From: Halanaerobiaceae bacterium
GTDB lineage: Bacteria; Bacillota; Halanaerobiia; Halanaerobiales; Halarsenatibacteraceae
Length of the DNA stretch: 64,000 nt
Assembly: GCA_003553225.1 (NCBI GenBank)
Contig: PWDW01000190.1
Location: 1 to 64,000, forward strand
Direction: 5' to 3'
Part shown: positions 7,997 to 16,722 of the stretch, one piece after another
Layout of the letters: each line of letters begins with the position of its first letter
Numbering within the stretch: the stretch's first letter is position 1
Program-made: the position numbers and the translations under genes
The notes under the pieces: model-generated
Told to the model about the DNA's origin: nothing
Databases searched by the model: none
Seen by the model: the letters and a program-made list of their open reading frames with translations, nothing else

Positions 7997-8659
7997 TCAT
8001 CCTAATATATCTCTCATTTTTTTTATTCCTTCCAAAATTTCTAAGTCTTTTTTGAAAATACTTGAACTTCCTGCTACAAAAACATTAGCCCCCCGGGAGT
8101 GCATTTTATGTAAATTTGAAAAACTTACATTTCCATCAACCTGAATATCAATTTCTGGTTTATTATCCTCTACCATTTTCTTTGCACTTTCAATTTTTTT
8201 TAAAGTAGAGGGCACAAGTTTTTGACCTGCAAATCCTGGATTTACGGTCATTATTAATATTAAATCCAGATCATCTACTATATATTCAATGTTTTTTATC
8301 GAAGTAGCCGGGTTCAAGGCAACACCTGCCTCTAAATTATATTTTTTAATCTGCTGAATAACCCGGTGCAGATGCCTGGTAGATTCCTCATGAACAACAA
8401 TCAGATCTGCTCCCGCTTTTGCAAATTTATCAATATATCTTCCAGGCCTTTCAATCATTAAATGCACATCAAATTTTAAATCTGTTATTTCACGAGCTGC
8501 TTTCATGAAATCCTGATTCATTGAATAATTGGGAACAAAATTTCCATCCATTATATCCCAGTGTAAATATTCTATACCGGCTTTATCCAGTAATTGAATA
8601 TCTTTCTCTAAATTTAATAAGTCCGAACACATTACAGATGCAGATATCTTATACTCCAT
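7997..8659 (-). CDS. rpe: Ribulose-phosphate 3-epimerase family
   Basis: A (beta/alpha)8 epimerase of the ribulose-phosphate 3-epimerase family (interconverts ribulose 5-phosphate and xylulose 5-phosphate; some members act on allulose 6-phosphate). HWDIMDGNFVPN (metal ligands His and Asp), DVHLMI, VHEES, MTVNPGFAGQ and DIQVDGNVS are all present. The ATG at 8659 is chosen because GGGGTG lies 9 bases before it; a GTG four codons earlier has no ribosome binding site. The gene is more AT-rich than its neighbours. It has no pentose pathway neighbour, and the divergent family details mean the exact sugar phosphate is uncertain. Confidence 0.85.
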   Translation of the reverse strand: MEYKISASVMCSDLLNLEKDIQLLDKAGIEYLHWDIMDGNFVPNYSMNQDFMKAAREITDLKFDVHLMIERPGRYIDKFAKAGADLIVVHEESTRHLHRVIQQIKKYNLEAGVALNPATSIKNIEYIVDDLDLILIMTVNPGFAGQKLVPSTLKKIESAKKMVEDNKPEIDIQVDGNVSFSNLHKMHSRGANVFVAGSSSIFKKDLEILEGIKKMRDILG

Positions 8660-8748
8660 TAATTTTTTCACCCCATGATTTAATTTTATCTAAACTGGCC
8701 AAAGAAAACTCCCTCTAAACTACGTATTAGGTGAAGAGGTTCACAAAA

Positions 8749-10059
8749 TTAATAACTTGTATTATCTTTAAAATCAAACTCCTGGCCTTCAACCACCGCC
8801 CGCCCCCGGGCTAACATCTTCTTGTAAATTTCTCCGGGCACCAGTGAACCACCTGTAGCCCAGCAGAGATGAACTGTTTTTTCATTACTGCCCCGGACTA
8901 AAAAAGGAGGCAGCAGACTCGCCGCTGCTGAAGGCTCAACCTTATGCCCTTCACTCTCCCCCAGATGATAAAGCATCCGGAAAAATTCTTCATCCCTAAA
9001 AGTAAATATCCCATCAACCAGATCCTTCATTAACCGGGAAACAAACCGGGAAGGACGACCTACAGCCAGACCATCTGCTTCAGTTATATTATCAATCCCA
9101 AAATCAGAGACATGAACTTCACTGTACCGCCCGGTTAATATTCCCAGAAGCATAGAACAGGATGAAACAGGTTCTATTAAATAACACCTTACCTGATCTT
9201 TAAAAATGTGTTTCAGCCCAAAAGTAAGACCTCCAGGACTGCCTCCCACCCCACAGGGTAGATAAACACACAGGGGATGGTCCTGATCTATTAGAACCCT
9301 GTTTCTCTCCAGCTGTTTTTGCAGCCGCAGCACGGCCGTGCTGTAACCTAAAAATAATTTTTCCGATTGTTCATCATCCACAAAATAAGCATTAAGCTGA
9401 TTTCGGCTCTGCCTGCGGGCCCCGGTCACCGCCTCACTGAAATCACCTTTATATTCAATAATATTAGCCCCCCTGTTCTGCAGTAAGTCTTTTTTCCACT
9501 GTTTGGCATCCCGGGACATATGAACATCAACAGCAAAACCGAGGGCCCGGCCCATAATACCCACACTCAAACCCAGATTACCGCTGGAAGCCACCACCAG
9601 CTTATAATCGGAATACAGATCCTGGAATCTTTTTTTCTTAATTATACTGTAATCACTTCCCTTACTGAGAAAACCATGCTTAAAGGCCAGTTCTTCAGCC
9701 CGACACAGCACTTCATATATTCCCCCCCGGGCTTTAATCGAGCCGGCCACCGGCAGGTGGCTGTCACACTTCAAAAAGAGCCGGCCCTTCATTTTCAAAC
9801 CATAATGTTCCTTAACCTCTCTTTTAAATACAGATATTTCCTTTAATGGAGATTCAATGATACCATCATCTGTCTTTGGAAATAGCTTTTCAATCAGGGG
9901 AGCAAATCTTTGCAGTCTTTTTTCTGCCTCCAGGATATCATTAAATCCCAGCTCAAAATCGGCCAGAACATTTCCCGCACTTTTTTTTGCAGTATTTTCC
10001 CAGATTACCGGTTCCTTATTGACAGCTTTGTGCATTATTCCTTTCTTTTCTTTTTTCAT
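8749..10059 (-). CDS. dsdA: D-serine dehydratase
   Basis: A 436-residue PLP enzyme converting D-serine to pyruvate and ammonia. GSIKARGGIYEV holds the PLP lysine, ASSGNLGLSVGIMGRALGF the phosphate/ring-binding loop, YLPCGVGGSPGG the glycine loop, and GIDNITEADGLAVGRPS and WATGGSLVP complete the DsdA pattern. The IIES...SHLP order at the N-terminal side also matches DsdA rather than threonine dehydratase. Length fits the family. There is no adjacent dsdX or dsdC. It would detoxify or use D-serine in the cytoplasm. Confidence 0.95.
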   Translation of the reverse strand: MKKEKKGIMHKAVNKEPVIWENTAKKSAGNVLADFELGFNDILEAEKRLQRFAPLIEKLFPKTDDGIIESPLKEISVFKREVKEHYGLKMKGRLFLKCDSHLPVAGSIKARGGIYEVLCRAEELAFKHGFLSKGSDYSIIKKKRFQDLYSDYKLVVASSGNLGLSVGIMGRALGFAVDVHMSRDAKQWKKDLLQNRGANIIEYKGDFSEAVTGARRQSRNQLNAYFVDDEQSEKLFLGYSTAVLRLQKQLERNRVLIDQDHPLCVYLPCGVGGSPGGLTFGLKHIFKDQVRCYLIEPVSSCSMLLGILTGRYSEVHVSDFGIDNITEADGLAVGRPSRFVSRLMKDLVDGIFTFRDEEFFRMLYHLGESEGHKVEPSAAASLLPPFLVRGSNEKTVHLCWATGGSLVPGEIYKKMLARGRAVVEGQEFDFKDNTSY

Positions 10060-10126
10060 AGCAGGCTCCTTTTCACATATTATCTTCTTTCAATCATACC
10101 TTTTCTGATACTGTACAGAACTTAAT

Positions 10127-10738
10127 TTACGGGCGGGACTGTGACTTAAGCTTAATTCTTTTTTCATATTTTTTAAGCCTGTGAATTAAATACAAACCCC
10201 ATAACACCAGGGCCACAGGATAAATAAAACTACCATAATTTTCATTAATATAGCTAAAAGTGAGATAGTAAACTGAAAAAATTCCCAGCAGACCGGCAGG
10301 AAAAGTAAGTATTTCCTCCACTCTGGTCTCTTTTAGATCCAGACTATCATATTTGCTGTAAGATGAAGGCTGAAGAGTCAATATACCGCTGTCCTCATCC
10401 CCTCCTGCTTCTTCTCCAAATACCGCTCCTCCTCCGGAGATAACAAACAGCAAAAACAAAAGAAAAGTCCACCGCAGGTCAAAAATAAAGGTTACATAAA
10501 ACAATATACCGTAAATAAAAAATCCGATCCCCAGCAGTAGGCCAACTTTTCTCTGCAGAGCCGGAAGCTGATAATGTACAAGATAGACGACCACAAACCC
10601 CAGCCCCACAGCAATTATAATAAAAGGCCAGATATATCTCCAGAAGGTAAAACTAATCTCTCCTGTACCCGTAAGCAGACCCATTAACCCGATCAACACA
10701 ACTCCATATCCAATTATTTTTCCCTGACGAAAATTCAT
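10127..10738 (-). CDS. Membrane protein, about six helices, unknown
   Basis: About 203 residues with six hydrophobic segments: four in the first half, a charged loop with EEAGGDEDSG, then two more, and a basic C-terminus. The ATG at 10738 follows the stop of the MutS-like gene by 6 bases; a TTG two codons earlier is the alternative start. The tight spacing indicates translational coupling with that ATPase gene. The layout resembles small envelope-stress membrane proteins of the LiaI/LiaF type, but no motif supports a firm family. Confidence 0.7.
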   Translation of the reverse strand: MNFRQGKIIGYGVVLIGLMGLLTGTGEISFTFWRYIWPFIIIAVGLGFVVVYLVHYQLPALQRKVGLLLGIGFFIYGILFYVTFIFDLRWTFLLFLLFVISGGGAVFGEEAGGDEDSGILTLQPSSYSKYDSLDLKETRVEEILTFPAGLLGIFSVYYLTFSYINENYGSFIYPVALVLWGLYLIHRLKKYEKRIKLKSQSRP

Positions 10739-10744
10739 ATCCAA

Positions 10745-12424
10745 TCACCAGTCCAGATCCTCTATTGGTAGGTCATACTCCTCAGCTGGACCGTCAATTA
10801 CACCTCTTTTTTTTAAAACAGCAACCATATCCTCAAAATTAACTCCCAGCTTATCGGCCACATCCCGGGCATAACTCAATCCCGGAGGTGAACCGGGTTT
10901 AATTTCAAAAGTCCTCTCTGAAGTATCGGGGTCCATACCGGCCACCAGGCTTACTATCTTTGCTTCACCCGGAACCTTACTGTTCATCTCTTTAAGATTT
11001 TCAGCAAGTTTATGAAAATGGGTGGCAAATATAACTCGGGCCCCCATAACCTTAAAAACCATCAGAGTTTCCCGGGCTATATACAGAGCTTCCTGAGGAC
11101 TGGTGCTGGCCAGAGACTCATTTAAAAGAATTAAACTGTTTTCATCGGCACTGTTTATAATTTTCTTAAGCCGATCACACTCTTCCCCCAGCCGGCCCAG
11201 ATTGGAGGCCAGCTTTTCTTCAGCCGGAAAATGAGTATAGATACCACTCACCGGACTAATTTCAGCTTCAGAACCGGGAACATAAACTCCCAGCTGAAAC
11301 AGAACCTGGGTTATACCTGCCGCCTGGGTAAAAGTAGTCTTCCCTCCCTGATTGGGACCGGTGAGCACAAAAATCCTGCCCTCTTCTCCAAATTCCAGAT
11401 CATTTTTAACTATGTCAATCTCACCCTGTTCCTTTTTTTGCTCAAAGGCCAGATTAATATTATAGGTATCCCGGATAACCCCTTTTTTCTGATCCTCACC
11501 TATCACTTCCGGTTTACAGACCGGTAGACCCAGCTTTTCAATATGTTTCACCAATCTGAGTAAACTTAAATAAAACAGCAGCCCTGATCTCAGTTCCATC
11601 AAAAATCGGGTATTAACATTTATATATTTCTCAATAGTGGGCACAATTGCTCGAATCGATGATTTCATGGTCTCCTCAATTTTATCTAAAATTTTCTTAT
11701 TGAAGGCCTCACTTTTTCTGTCTCCTGATGCCAGGGAGGCCAGACCCTTAAATTCATCTTCATCAAATTTCAGCAGCTTATCGAAAAAAGTGCTGGTGGT
11801 ATAGGGCTCTTCATTGATGGAAACCAGAACCGCCTCCCGGGGATTCAGCTGGGCATCCAGATTAATACCAATAGTAATACTTCTTAAACTTTCAATCTTT
11901 TTTCTCATTCCGGGCAGCTCATCTTTTAAAGATTGATACTCCCTGTGGCCAGAGATTTCTTCAATTTTATTTCTCAATTTCCTGATTCCCGAAGACTGCA
12001 GAGGCTCTGATAGCTTCCGAAAAGTCTGCTCCAGTTTTTCAATACACTCCACATAAATTTCCAGCTCATTTATTCGGTGGACAATATTTTTCAGACGGGA
12101 CTCGTATTTTTTTTGAGAATCCCGTATATTTCGTAAATTTAATACAAGGGATAATATTTCCTCAAAAGCTTGCACCAGCTCTTCACAGTTCATAAGATCC
12201 TCAAGAATATTCAGCCGGTACTGAATAACCTCTTCTTCTGAGGTACACTTATTCATAATACTCCGGAATATCTTATTAAAATCTGCTCTGCGTCCCAGCC
12301 TGATATCCGGGGTTCTGAAAATTTTCTTTAAATCGAGATCCTCGATTACTTCCTCAGAAAATTCAATTTGCTCTCTTTCTTTTCCCTCCGGCCATATCAG
12401 GTCTATTTTATCTTTACCTGACAA
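10745..12424 (-). CDS. MutS-family ATPase, lacking mismatch-recognition domain
   Basis: A 559-residue protein whose C-terminal part is the MutS ATPase: Walker A GPNQGGKTT (356-364), Walker B LILLNES (431-437), and FATHFHKL (467-474). The first 330 residues are helical, like the MutS core/lever domains; the N-terminal mismatch-binding domain is absent, as is a C-terminal Smr nuclease, so it is neither MutS1 nor a full MutS2. Such short MutS-like ATPases have poorly known roles. The Walker B ends in NES where DEP/DE is common, keeping the catalytic Glu. It is coupled to the downstream membrane protein. Confidence 0.85.
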   Translation of the reverse strand: MSGKDKIDLIWPEGKEREQIEFSEEVIEDLDLKKIFRTPDIRLGRRADFNKIFRSIMNKCTSEEEVIQYRLNILEDLMNCEELVQAFEEILSLVLNLRNIRDSQKKYESRLKNIVHRINELEIYVECIEKLEQTFRKLSEPLQSSGIRKLRNKIEEISGHREYQSLKDELPGMRKKIESLRSITIGINLDAQLNPREAVLVSINEEPYTTSTFFDKLLKFDEDEFKGLASLASGDRKSEAFNKKILDKIEETMKSSIRAIVPTIEKYINVNTRFLMELRSGLLFYLSLLRLVKHIEKLGLPVCKPEVIGEDQKKGVIRDTYNINLAFEQKKEQGEIDIVKNDLEFGEEGRIFVLTGPNQGGKTTFTQAAGITQVLFQLGVYVPGSEAEISPVSGIYTHFPAEEKLASNLGRLGEECDRLKKIINSADENSLILLNESLASTSPQEALYIARETLMVFKVMGARVIFATHFHKLAENLKEMNSKVPGEAKIVSLVAGMDPDTSERTFEIKPGSPPGLSYARDVADKLGVNFEDMVAVLKKRGVIDGPAEEYDLPIEDLDW

Positions 12425-12793
12425 AGAGAAAACCCCCTTTTTTTATTTCGTAAAGTTCTTTTTTGCTATTTTAAAAAAACAGATATTATAATCACGGCTT
12501 ATAGTTAAATCTTAACACATCCTGTTTAACAATCAAGCACAATTAATCATTAAGACTCATTTTAATTTCTGTATTGTTTTTTTAAAGAACCATCATTAAA
12601 AACTCATCAATATAATACCTGCAAAAATTGCTGCTGATTAAATGTGTGTTTTTTTATAAATCTTCAACTCAATTAGAGGAATAAAATTAAATTTCTTTAA
12701 TACTATACAATAGAATCAATTTAGAAACAATTCAAACCTGAAAATACTGGATAATTACTGGATATATCATAAACTGGAAGAGAGGTAATTACA
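12425..12793. other. AT-rich divergent spacer
   Basis: A 370-base region between divergent genes with no credible ORF. It presumably holds both promoters; TATAAT-like boxes occur near 12487 (minus direction) and AT-rich tracts near 12700 (plus direction), but no convincing -35/-10 pair could be fixed. Confidence 0.4.
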
Positions 12794-13336
12794 TTGATCC
12801 TGTACCTTATTTCATTTATCGGTCTCTTGCTTGTGATAATTGGCGGCCTGGCCTTTATTAAGGGTGAATTAAAAATTCTTAATATTAACAGCAGAAAAAA
12901 GGCCAAATTAATTTTAATCTTTGGTCTGCTGCTTTTACCCTCCTTTTATTATGCTGATCAGGCTCTGGAAGTCCACTTTTCTGAAAATATTATCCGGGAT
13001 AATGAAAATATCATAATCCGGGGAGAAACCAGTCTCCAGGATGGTACTATTTTGACATATCAAATATCAAACCAGCAGCAGGAACAGCACTCTTCAATCC
13101 AGGGGGAAATTGAAGTTTCTGAGGGTGAATTTGCAGATGAAATAAATATATCTCCGATAATAAATGGCGAGATCACAGTGACTCTCAAATTTAATCCCAC
13201 CCATCAGCCGGAAAATCTCAGGGAAGAATATGGTCCTGAGGGCAGAAATTTGGCCGGTGATGTAGAGCTGATTGAGCCGGAGACAGAAAAAGATACCGCT
13301 TATTTTGGTATTGAAATAATTCAATCATTTCAATAA
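12794..13336 (+). CDS. Membrane-anchored protein with external beta-rich domain
   Basis: A 180-residue protein that begins at TTG after GAGAGGTAATTACA. Two hydrophobic segments (about 3-23 and 38-54) precede a polar, acidic, beta-rich domain (about 58-180) with alternating hydrophobic residues, as in immunoglobulin-like folds. The acidic surface fits an extracytoplasmic domain of a halophile or marine organism. It is a single-gene unit between two minus-strand genes. No family is recognised. Confidence 0.65.
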   Translation: MILYLISFIGLLLVIIGGLAFIKGELKILNINSRKKAKLILIFGLLLLPSFYYADQALEVHFSENIIRDNENIIIRGETSLQDGTILTYQISNQQQEQHSSIQGEIEVSEGEFADEINISPIINGEITVTLKFNPTHQPENLREEYGPEGRNLAGDVELIEPETEKDTAYFGIEIIQSFQ

Positions 13337-13515
13337 CCATTGGGCCCCTCTCTCTGCCCTCACCCATATGTTTTATTAATTTCATATTCTGCTCATCTTT
13401 GATCCGGCCTTCACTTAATCAGCTGCTCTATCTATGTCCTCCTGCTGTTTTAACAGTTCCGAGAACCTTTTTCCAATTTTATCGGAACATATTTGACCAC
13501 TTACAGCAGAAAATA

Positions 13516-15126
13516 TTAAAAACCGGCAATACAGCCGTCAGTTCGAGGTTCTGTGCCTCCAGCATACACCCCACTATCCTGATCCTTCCATATTATCTGT
13601 CCGCGACCAAAGGACAGTGAATCCAGGGCTATCTCAATATCATGACCTCTCCGGGCCAGCTGTTGAGCAGTTGAGGTCGGAAAATCGGGTTCAACTTTAA
13701 CTTTTCGGTCTTCCAGCCACTGCCAGCGGGGGGCATCCAGAGCCGCCTGAGGATTTAACTGAAAATCAATTGTATTCATAATAACCTGCAGATGACCCTG
13801 GGGCTGCATAAAGCCCCCCATAACCCCAAAGGGACCAACAGCCCTATCATTTTTTGTTAAAAAGCCGGGAATTATGGTGTGATAGGGCCTGGCACCAGGT
13901 TTTATACAGTTATCGTGTTTCGGATCCAGGGTAAAATTATGACCTCGATTCTGAAGGGCAATACCGGTTTCTGGGACCACCAGTCCGGATCCAAAGCCCA
14001 TATAATTACTCTGTATAAAGGAGACCATATTCCCATAACGATCAGCTGCTGCCAGATATACAGTACCACCCCGGGAAGGTTGACCCGGTTCCGGACTACC
14101 GGCAGTCCCGGTAATTAAGTTCCTCCTTTGGGCTCCATACTCATCAGATAAAAACTTCTGGGGCCGGATACTCATCATTTCTCTATCTGTTATATGCTTT
14201 TTACCATCAGCAAAAGCCAGTTTTATTGCTTCCAGCTGCTTATGGCAGCTATCCACATGATTATTAACTTCAAAATCAAACCCTTTTAAAATATTCAGAG
14301 CAATTAAGGCCACCAGCCCCTGACCATTGGGCGGCAGCTCCCATACATCATAGCCCCGGTAGTTAATTTTCAATGGAGTCACCCATTCTGGATTAAAATC
14401 AGCCAGATCTTCATATGTCAGAAACCCTCTCTGCTGCTGTATGAAATCTGAAATTTTTTCTGCAGTTTTCCCCCTGTAAAAACTATCTGCTCCAGTTTCC
14501 GCAATGGCACTCAGAGTTTCTGCCTGGTGGGGAGATTTCCATATCTCTCCGGGCTGTGGAGCCCTACCCCGGGGGGCAAAAATATCAAACCAGGGTTTGA
14601 ATTGTTCACCATTTAATACTTTTCTGTATTTATCATAAGCAATCTCCCAGCAGCGTGCAGTAGTAGGGGCCACAGGATAACCTTCCCGGGCATACTTAAT
14701 TGCCGGCTTTAAAACCTCGGCCAGTGACAGTTCACCAAATCTAGCCGACAGCTTACTCCAGGAAGCAGGAGCACCGGGTACCGTTACCGGAAGGGCCCCA
14801 TAACGGGGCATACTATCATATCCTTTTTCTTTTATTTTTTCAGCAGAAATATTAGCCGGAGCCGGACCACTGGAATTCAGACCATAAAGCTGATTCTGAT
14901 ACCAGACCAGAGCAAAAGAGTCGGAACCAATTCCATTGGAAGTGGGTTCCAGAACAGTTAAAGCAGCAGCGGCACCAACAGCAGCATCGACAGCATTGCC
15001 ACCTTTTCTTAAAATCTCCACTCCCAGCTGACTCACCAGAGGCTGAGAAGAACAGACCATTCCGTTTTGTGCAAAAACAGTTTGACGCCGAGAACTGTAA
15101 GGATAATTTATATAATCAAATTCCAT
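13516..15126 (-). CDS. ggt: Gamma-glutamyltransferase family protein
   Basis: A 536-residue Ntn-hydrolase proenzyme. It transfers or hydrolyses gamma-glutamyl groups of glutathione-like compounds. KGGNAVDAAVG (41-51) and SGPAPA typify the large subunit; SRGGTVYLAAAD contains the probable autoprocessing nucleophile Thr355, which would start a small subunit of about 180 residues. GFGSGLVVPETGIALQNRG and MGGFMQPQGH follow. There is no signal peptide, so it is likely cytoplasmic, like YwrD-type members. It stands as a single gene on its strand. Confidence 0.9.
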   Translation of the reverse strand: MEFDYINYPYSSRRQTVFAQNGMVCSSQPLVSQLGVEILRKGGNAVDAAVGAAAALTVLEPTSNGIGSDSFALVWYQNQLYGLNSSGPAPANISAEKIKEKGYDSMPRYGALPVTVPGAPASWSKLSARFGELSLAEVLKPAIKYAREGYPVAPTTARCWEIAYDKYRKVLNGEQFKPWFDIFAPRGRAPQPGEIWKSPHQAETLSAIAETGADSFYRGKTAEKISDFIQQQRGFLTYEDLADFNPEWVTPLKINYRGYDVWELPPNGQGLVALIALNILKGFDFEVNNHVDSCHKQLEAIKLAFADGKKHITDREMMSIRPQKFLSDEYGAQRRNLITGTAGSPEPGQPSRGGTVYLAAADRYGNMVSFIQSNYMGFGSGLVVPETGIALQNRGHNFTLDPKHDNCIKPGARPYHTIIPGFLTKNDRAVGPFGVMGGFMQPQGHLQVIMNTIDFQLNPQAALDAPRWQWLEDRKVKVEPDFPTSTAQQLARRGHDIEIALDSLSFGRGQIIWKDQDSGVYAGGTEPRTDGCIAGF

Positions 15127-15304
15127 ATGAATGTCACCTTCTTTTTTATATTTATTTAACTTAAGCAGCTCCGTATTTCTTGAAAAAAATACAGCCGTAT
15201 AATAACATTAATATAACATTGATTTTTCCGGAACTAATAAACATTTATTAATCCGAAATTAAACAACAGCAATAGAAATAAGGAAAAGAAATGAGGTCCT
15301 GACC

Positions 15305-16447
15305 ATTAAATTTAAACTATATTACTTTTCATTTTATATGTTTCCGGCGGTTTTAACATATTTGAACATATATCTGGAAGGAATAGGAATTTCACCCACC
15401 CGTATTGGGCTTATGAACTCGACAGCCCGGGCACTTTCTATTCTTGTTTTACCGGTCTGGGGCATGTTGGCCGACTTTTTTGGAGCCAACAAAAAAGTTT
15501 TAATGCTGGCCCTGGGTGGTACCATGGTTTTTATGCTGTCCTTTTTGTTTGCGGAAAATTTTATTATCATATTTATTTTATACATATTTTACATTCTTTT
15601 CTGGAGTCCGGGTGCTTCTCTCTCTGACTCACTTACTCTAAACTATCTTGATGACAAATCAGACGAATACGGAAAATACAGGGTCTGGGGTTCAGCCGGC
15701 TATATGATTGCCGTAACTCCTTTTGGCTTTATTATTGAAAACACTCAGGCCCAAATTTTATTTTTTCTAGCAGCCATAACCCTGGCTTCTACCTTTATAA
15801 TTGCTTCCCGGCTGCCCGGTTCCAGCAGAACAATAAAAGTGGCCAGCCTCTCTGATTTTAAAATACTGCTTAGAAACAAAAAACTTTTTTCTTTTCTTAT
15901 TCTGGTCTTTCTTTTACGGGCTCCCCTCAGTGCCAATTTCATATACTTCCCCATATTTTTTAAAGAAGCCGGAGGTGGTGAGACCCTGCTGGGAATTGCT
16001 ATGGTGATCTCTTCGGGCAGGGAAATTTTGTTTTTCCAGAAATCAGATCGTTTTTTTGAACTTCTGTCTGTCAAGAGAATATTCAGCCTGACAGCCGCAT
16101 TTTTTTGTCTGCGCTGGCTTATAATTGGTCTTTTCCCTATCCCCTCTGTACTTGTTCTGTCACAGCTTTTACACGGAATCTCTTTTGGCCTGTTCCATGT
16201 AACTACCGTTTATTATATTTCACATCTGGTGGGCAAAACTTTTGAAGCCACAGGACAAAACCTTTATGCCTCTACAATTAGTATTGCAACCGTGGCCAGC
16301 AGTTTAAGTGGAGGGCTGATCTATGATCAGCTGGGTGGTAGTAATATGTATTTTATTGGTGCTGTGATCTCTTTGCTGGCCGGGCTGGGCTGCTATTTTA
16401 AATTTTTTATTACAGAAAAAGTACCCGACTCCCGGGTGAAAAAATGA
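15305..16447 (+). CDS. MFS transporter (nucleoside-symporter-like), non-ATG start
   Basis: A 12-helix major facilitator, about 380 residues. SARALSILVLPVWGMLADFFG (loop 2-3 signature) and YLDDKSDEYGKYRVWGSAGY match the MFS_1_like group that includes nucleoside:proton symporters. The ATG at 15338 would cut through helix 1. Reading upstream in frame gives IKFKLYYFSFYMFPAVLTYL, a complete helix 1, and an ATT codon at 15305 lies 7 bases after GAGGT. An ATG at 15291 after AAGGAAAAGAA is in another frame and stops after three codons. So either ATT initiates or a frameshift separates a proper start from the gene. Substrate unknown. Confidence 0.75.
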   Translation: MKFKLYYFSFYMFPAVLTYLNIYLEGIGISPTRIGLMNSTARALSILVLPVWGMLADFFGANKKVLMLALGGTMVFMLSFLFAENFIIIFILYIFYILFWSPGASLSDSLTLNYLDDKSDEYGKYRVWGSAGYMIAVTPFGFIIENTQAQILFFLAAITLASTFIIASRLPGSSRTIKVASLSDFKILLRNKKLFSFLILVFLLRAPLSANFIYFPIFFKEAGGGETLLGIAMVISSGREILFFQKSDRFFELLSVKRIFSLTAAFFCLRWLIIGLFPIPSVLVLSQLLHGISFGLFHVTTVYYISHLVGKTFEATGQNLYASTISIATVASSLSGGLIYDQLGGSNMYFIGAVISLLAGLGCYFKFFITEKVPDSRVKK

Positions 16448-16577
16448 TTACTGCTCTAAAACTATATTATACAGCAGGGAAACAAAACTGTATCTATAAC
16501 TTTAATTTATCAAAATTAAGTAACTATAATGAGGACATTTGTCCGGTCTTTAACAGTACAAATAGTCCACATAAGCA

Positions 16578-16652
16578 ATCATTACATTTGTCCTCCCCAT
16601 ATTTTTGATTCAAAAAGTATAGAATTGAGCAGGGGAGAACAAATGTAATGAT
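16578..16652. repeat. Long inverted-repeat hairpin (family C, copy 1)
   Basis: Arms of 21 bases (16578-16598 and 16632-16652) match at 20 positions around a 33-base loop. The outer part of the arm, ATTACATTTGTCC, recurs at 32092-32154. A nearby GGACATTTGTCC palindrome lies at about 16533-16544. It sits upstream of the M18 aminopeptidase gene. It is not followed by a T tract, so it is not a simple terminator. Confidence 0.7.
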
Positions 16653-16722
16653 AGTAATTATGCTATTTTAAAAAAATAAATTTTCATTTGCTCAAATAAT
16701 AAAAAAATGGGAGGTTCTATAA

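Noticed and set aside
9520-9846. 108-codon plus-strand frame inside dsdA
   Set aside because: It lies wholly opposite a well-supported gene and has no family resemblance.
12487-12793. Firm promoters for the MutS-like gene and the membrane-anchored protein gene
   Set aside because: Several TATAAT-like boxes exist but none has a good -35 at 16-18 bases; assignment would be arbitrary.
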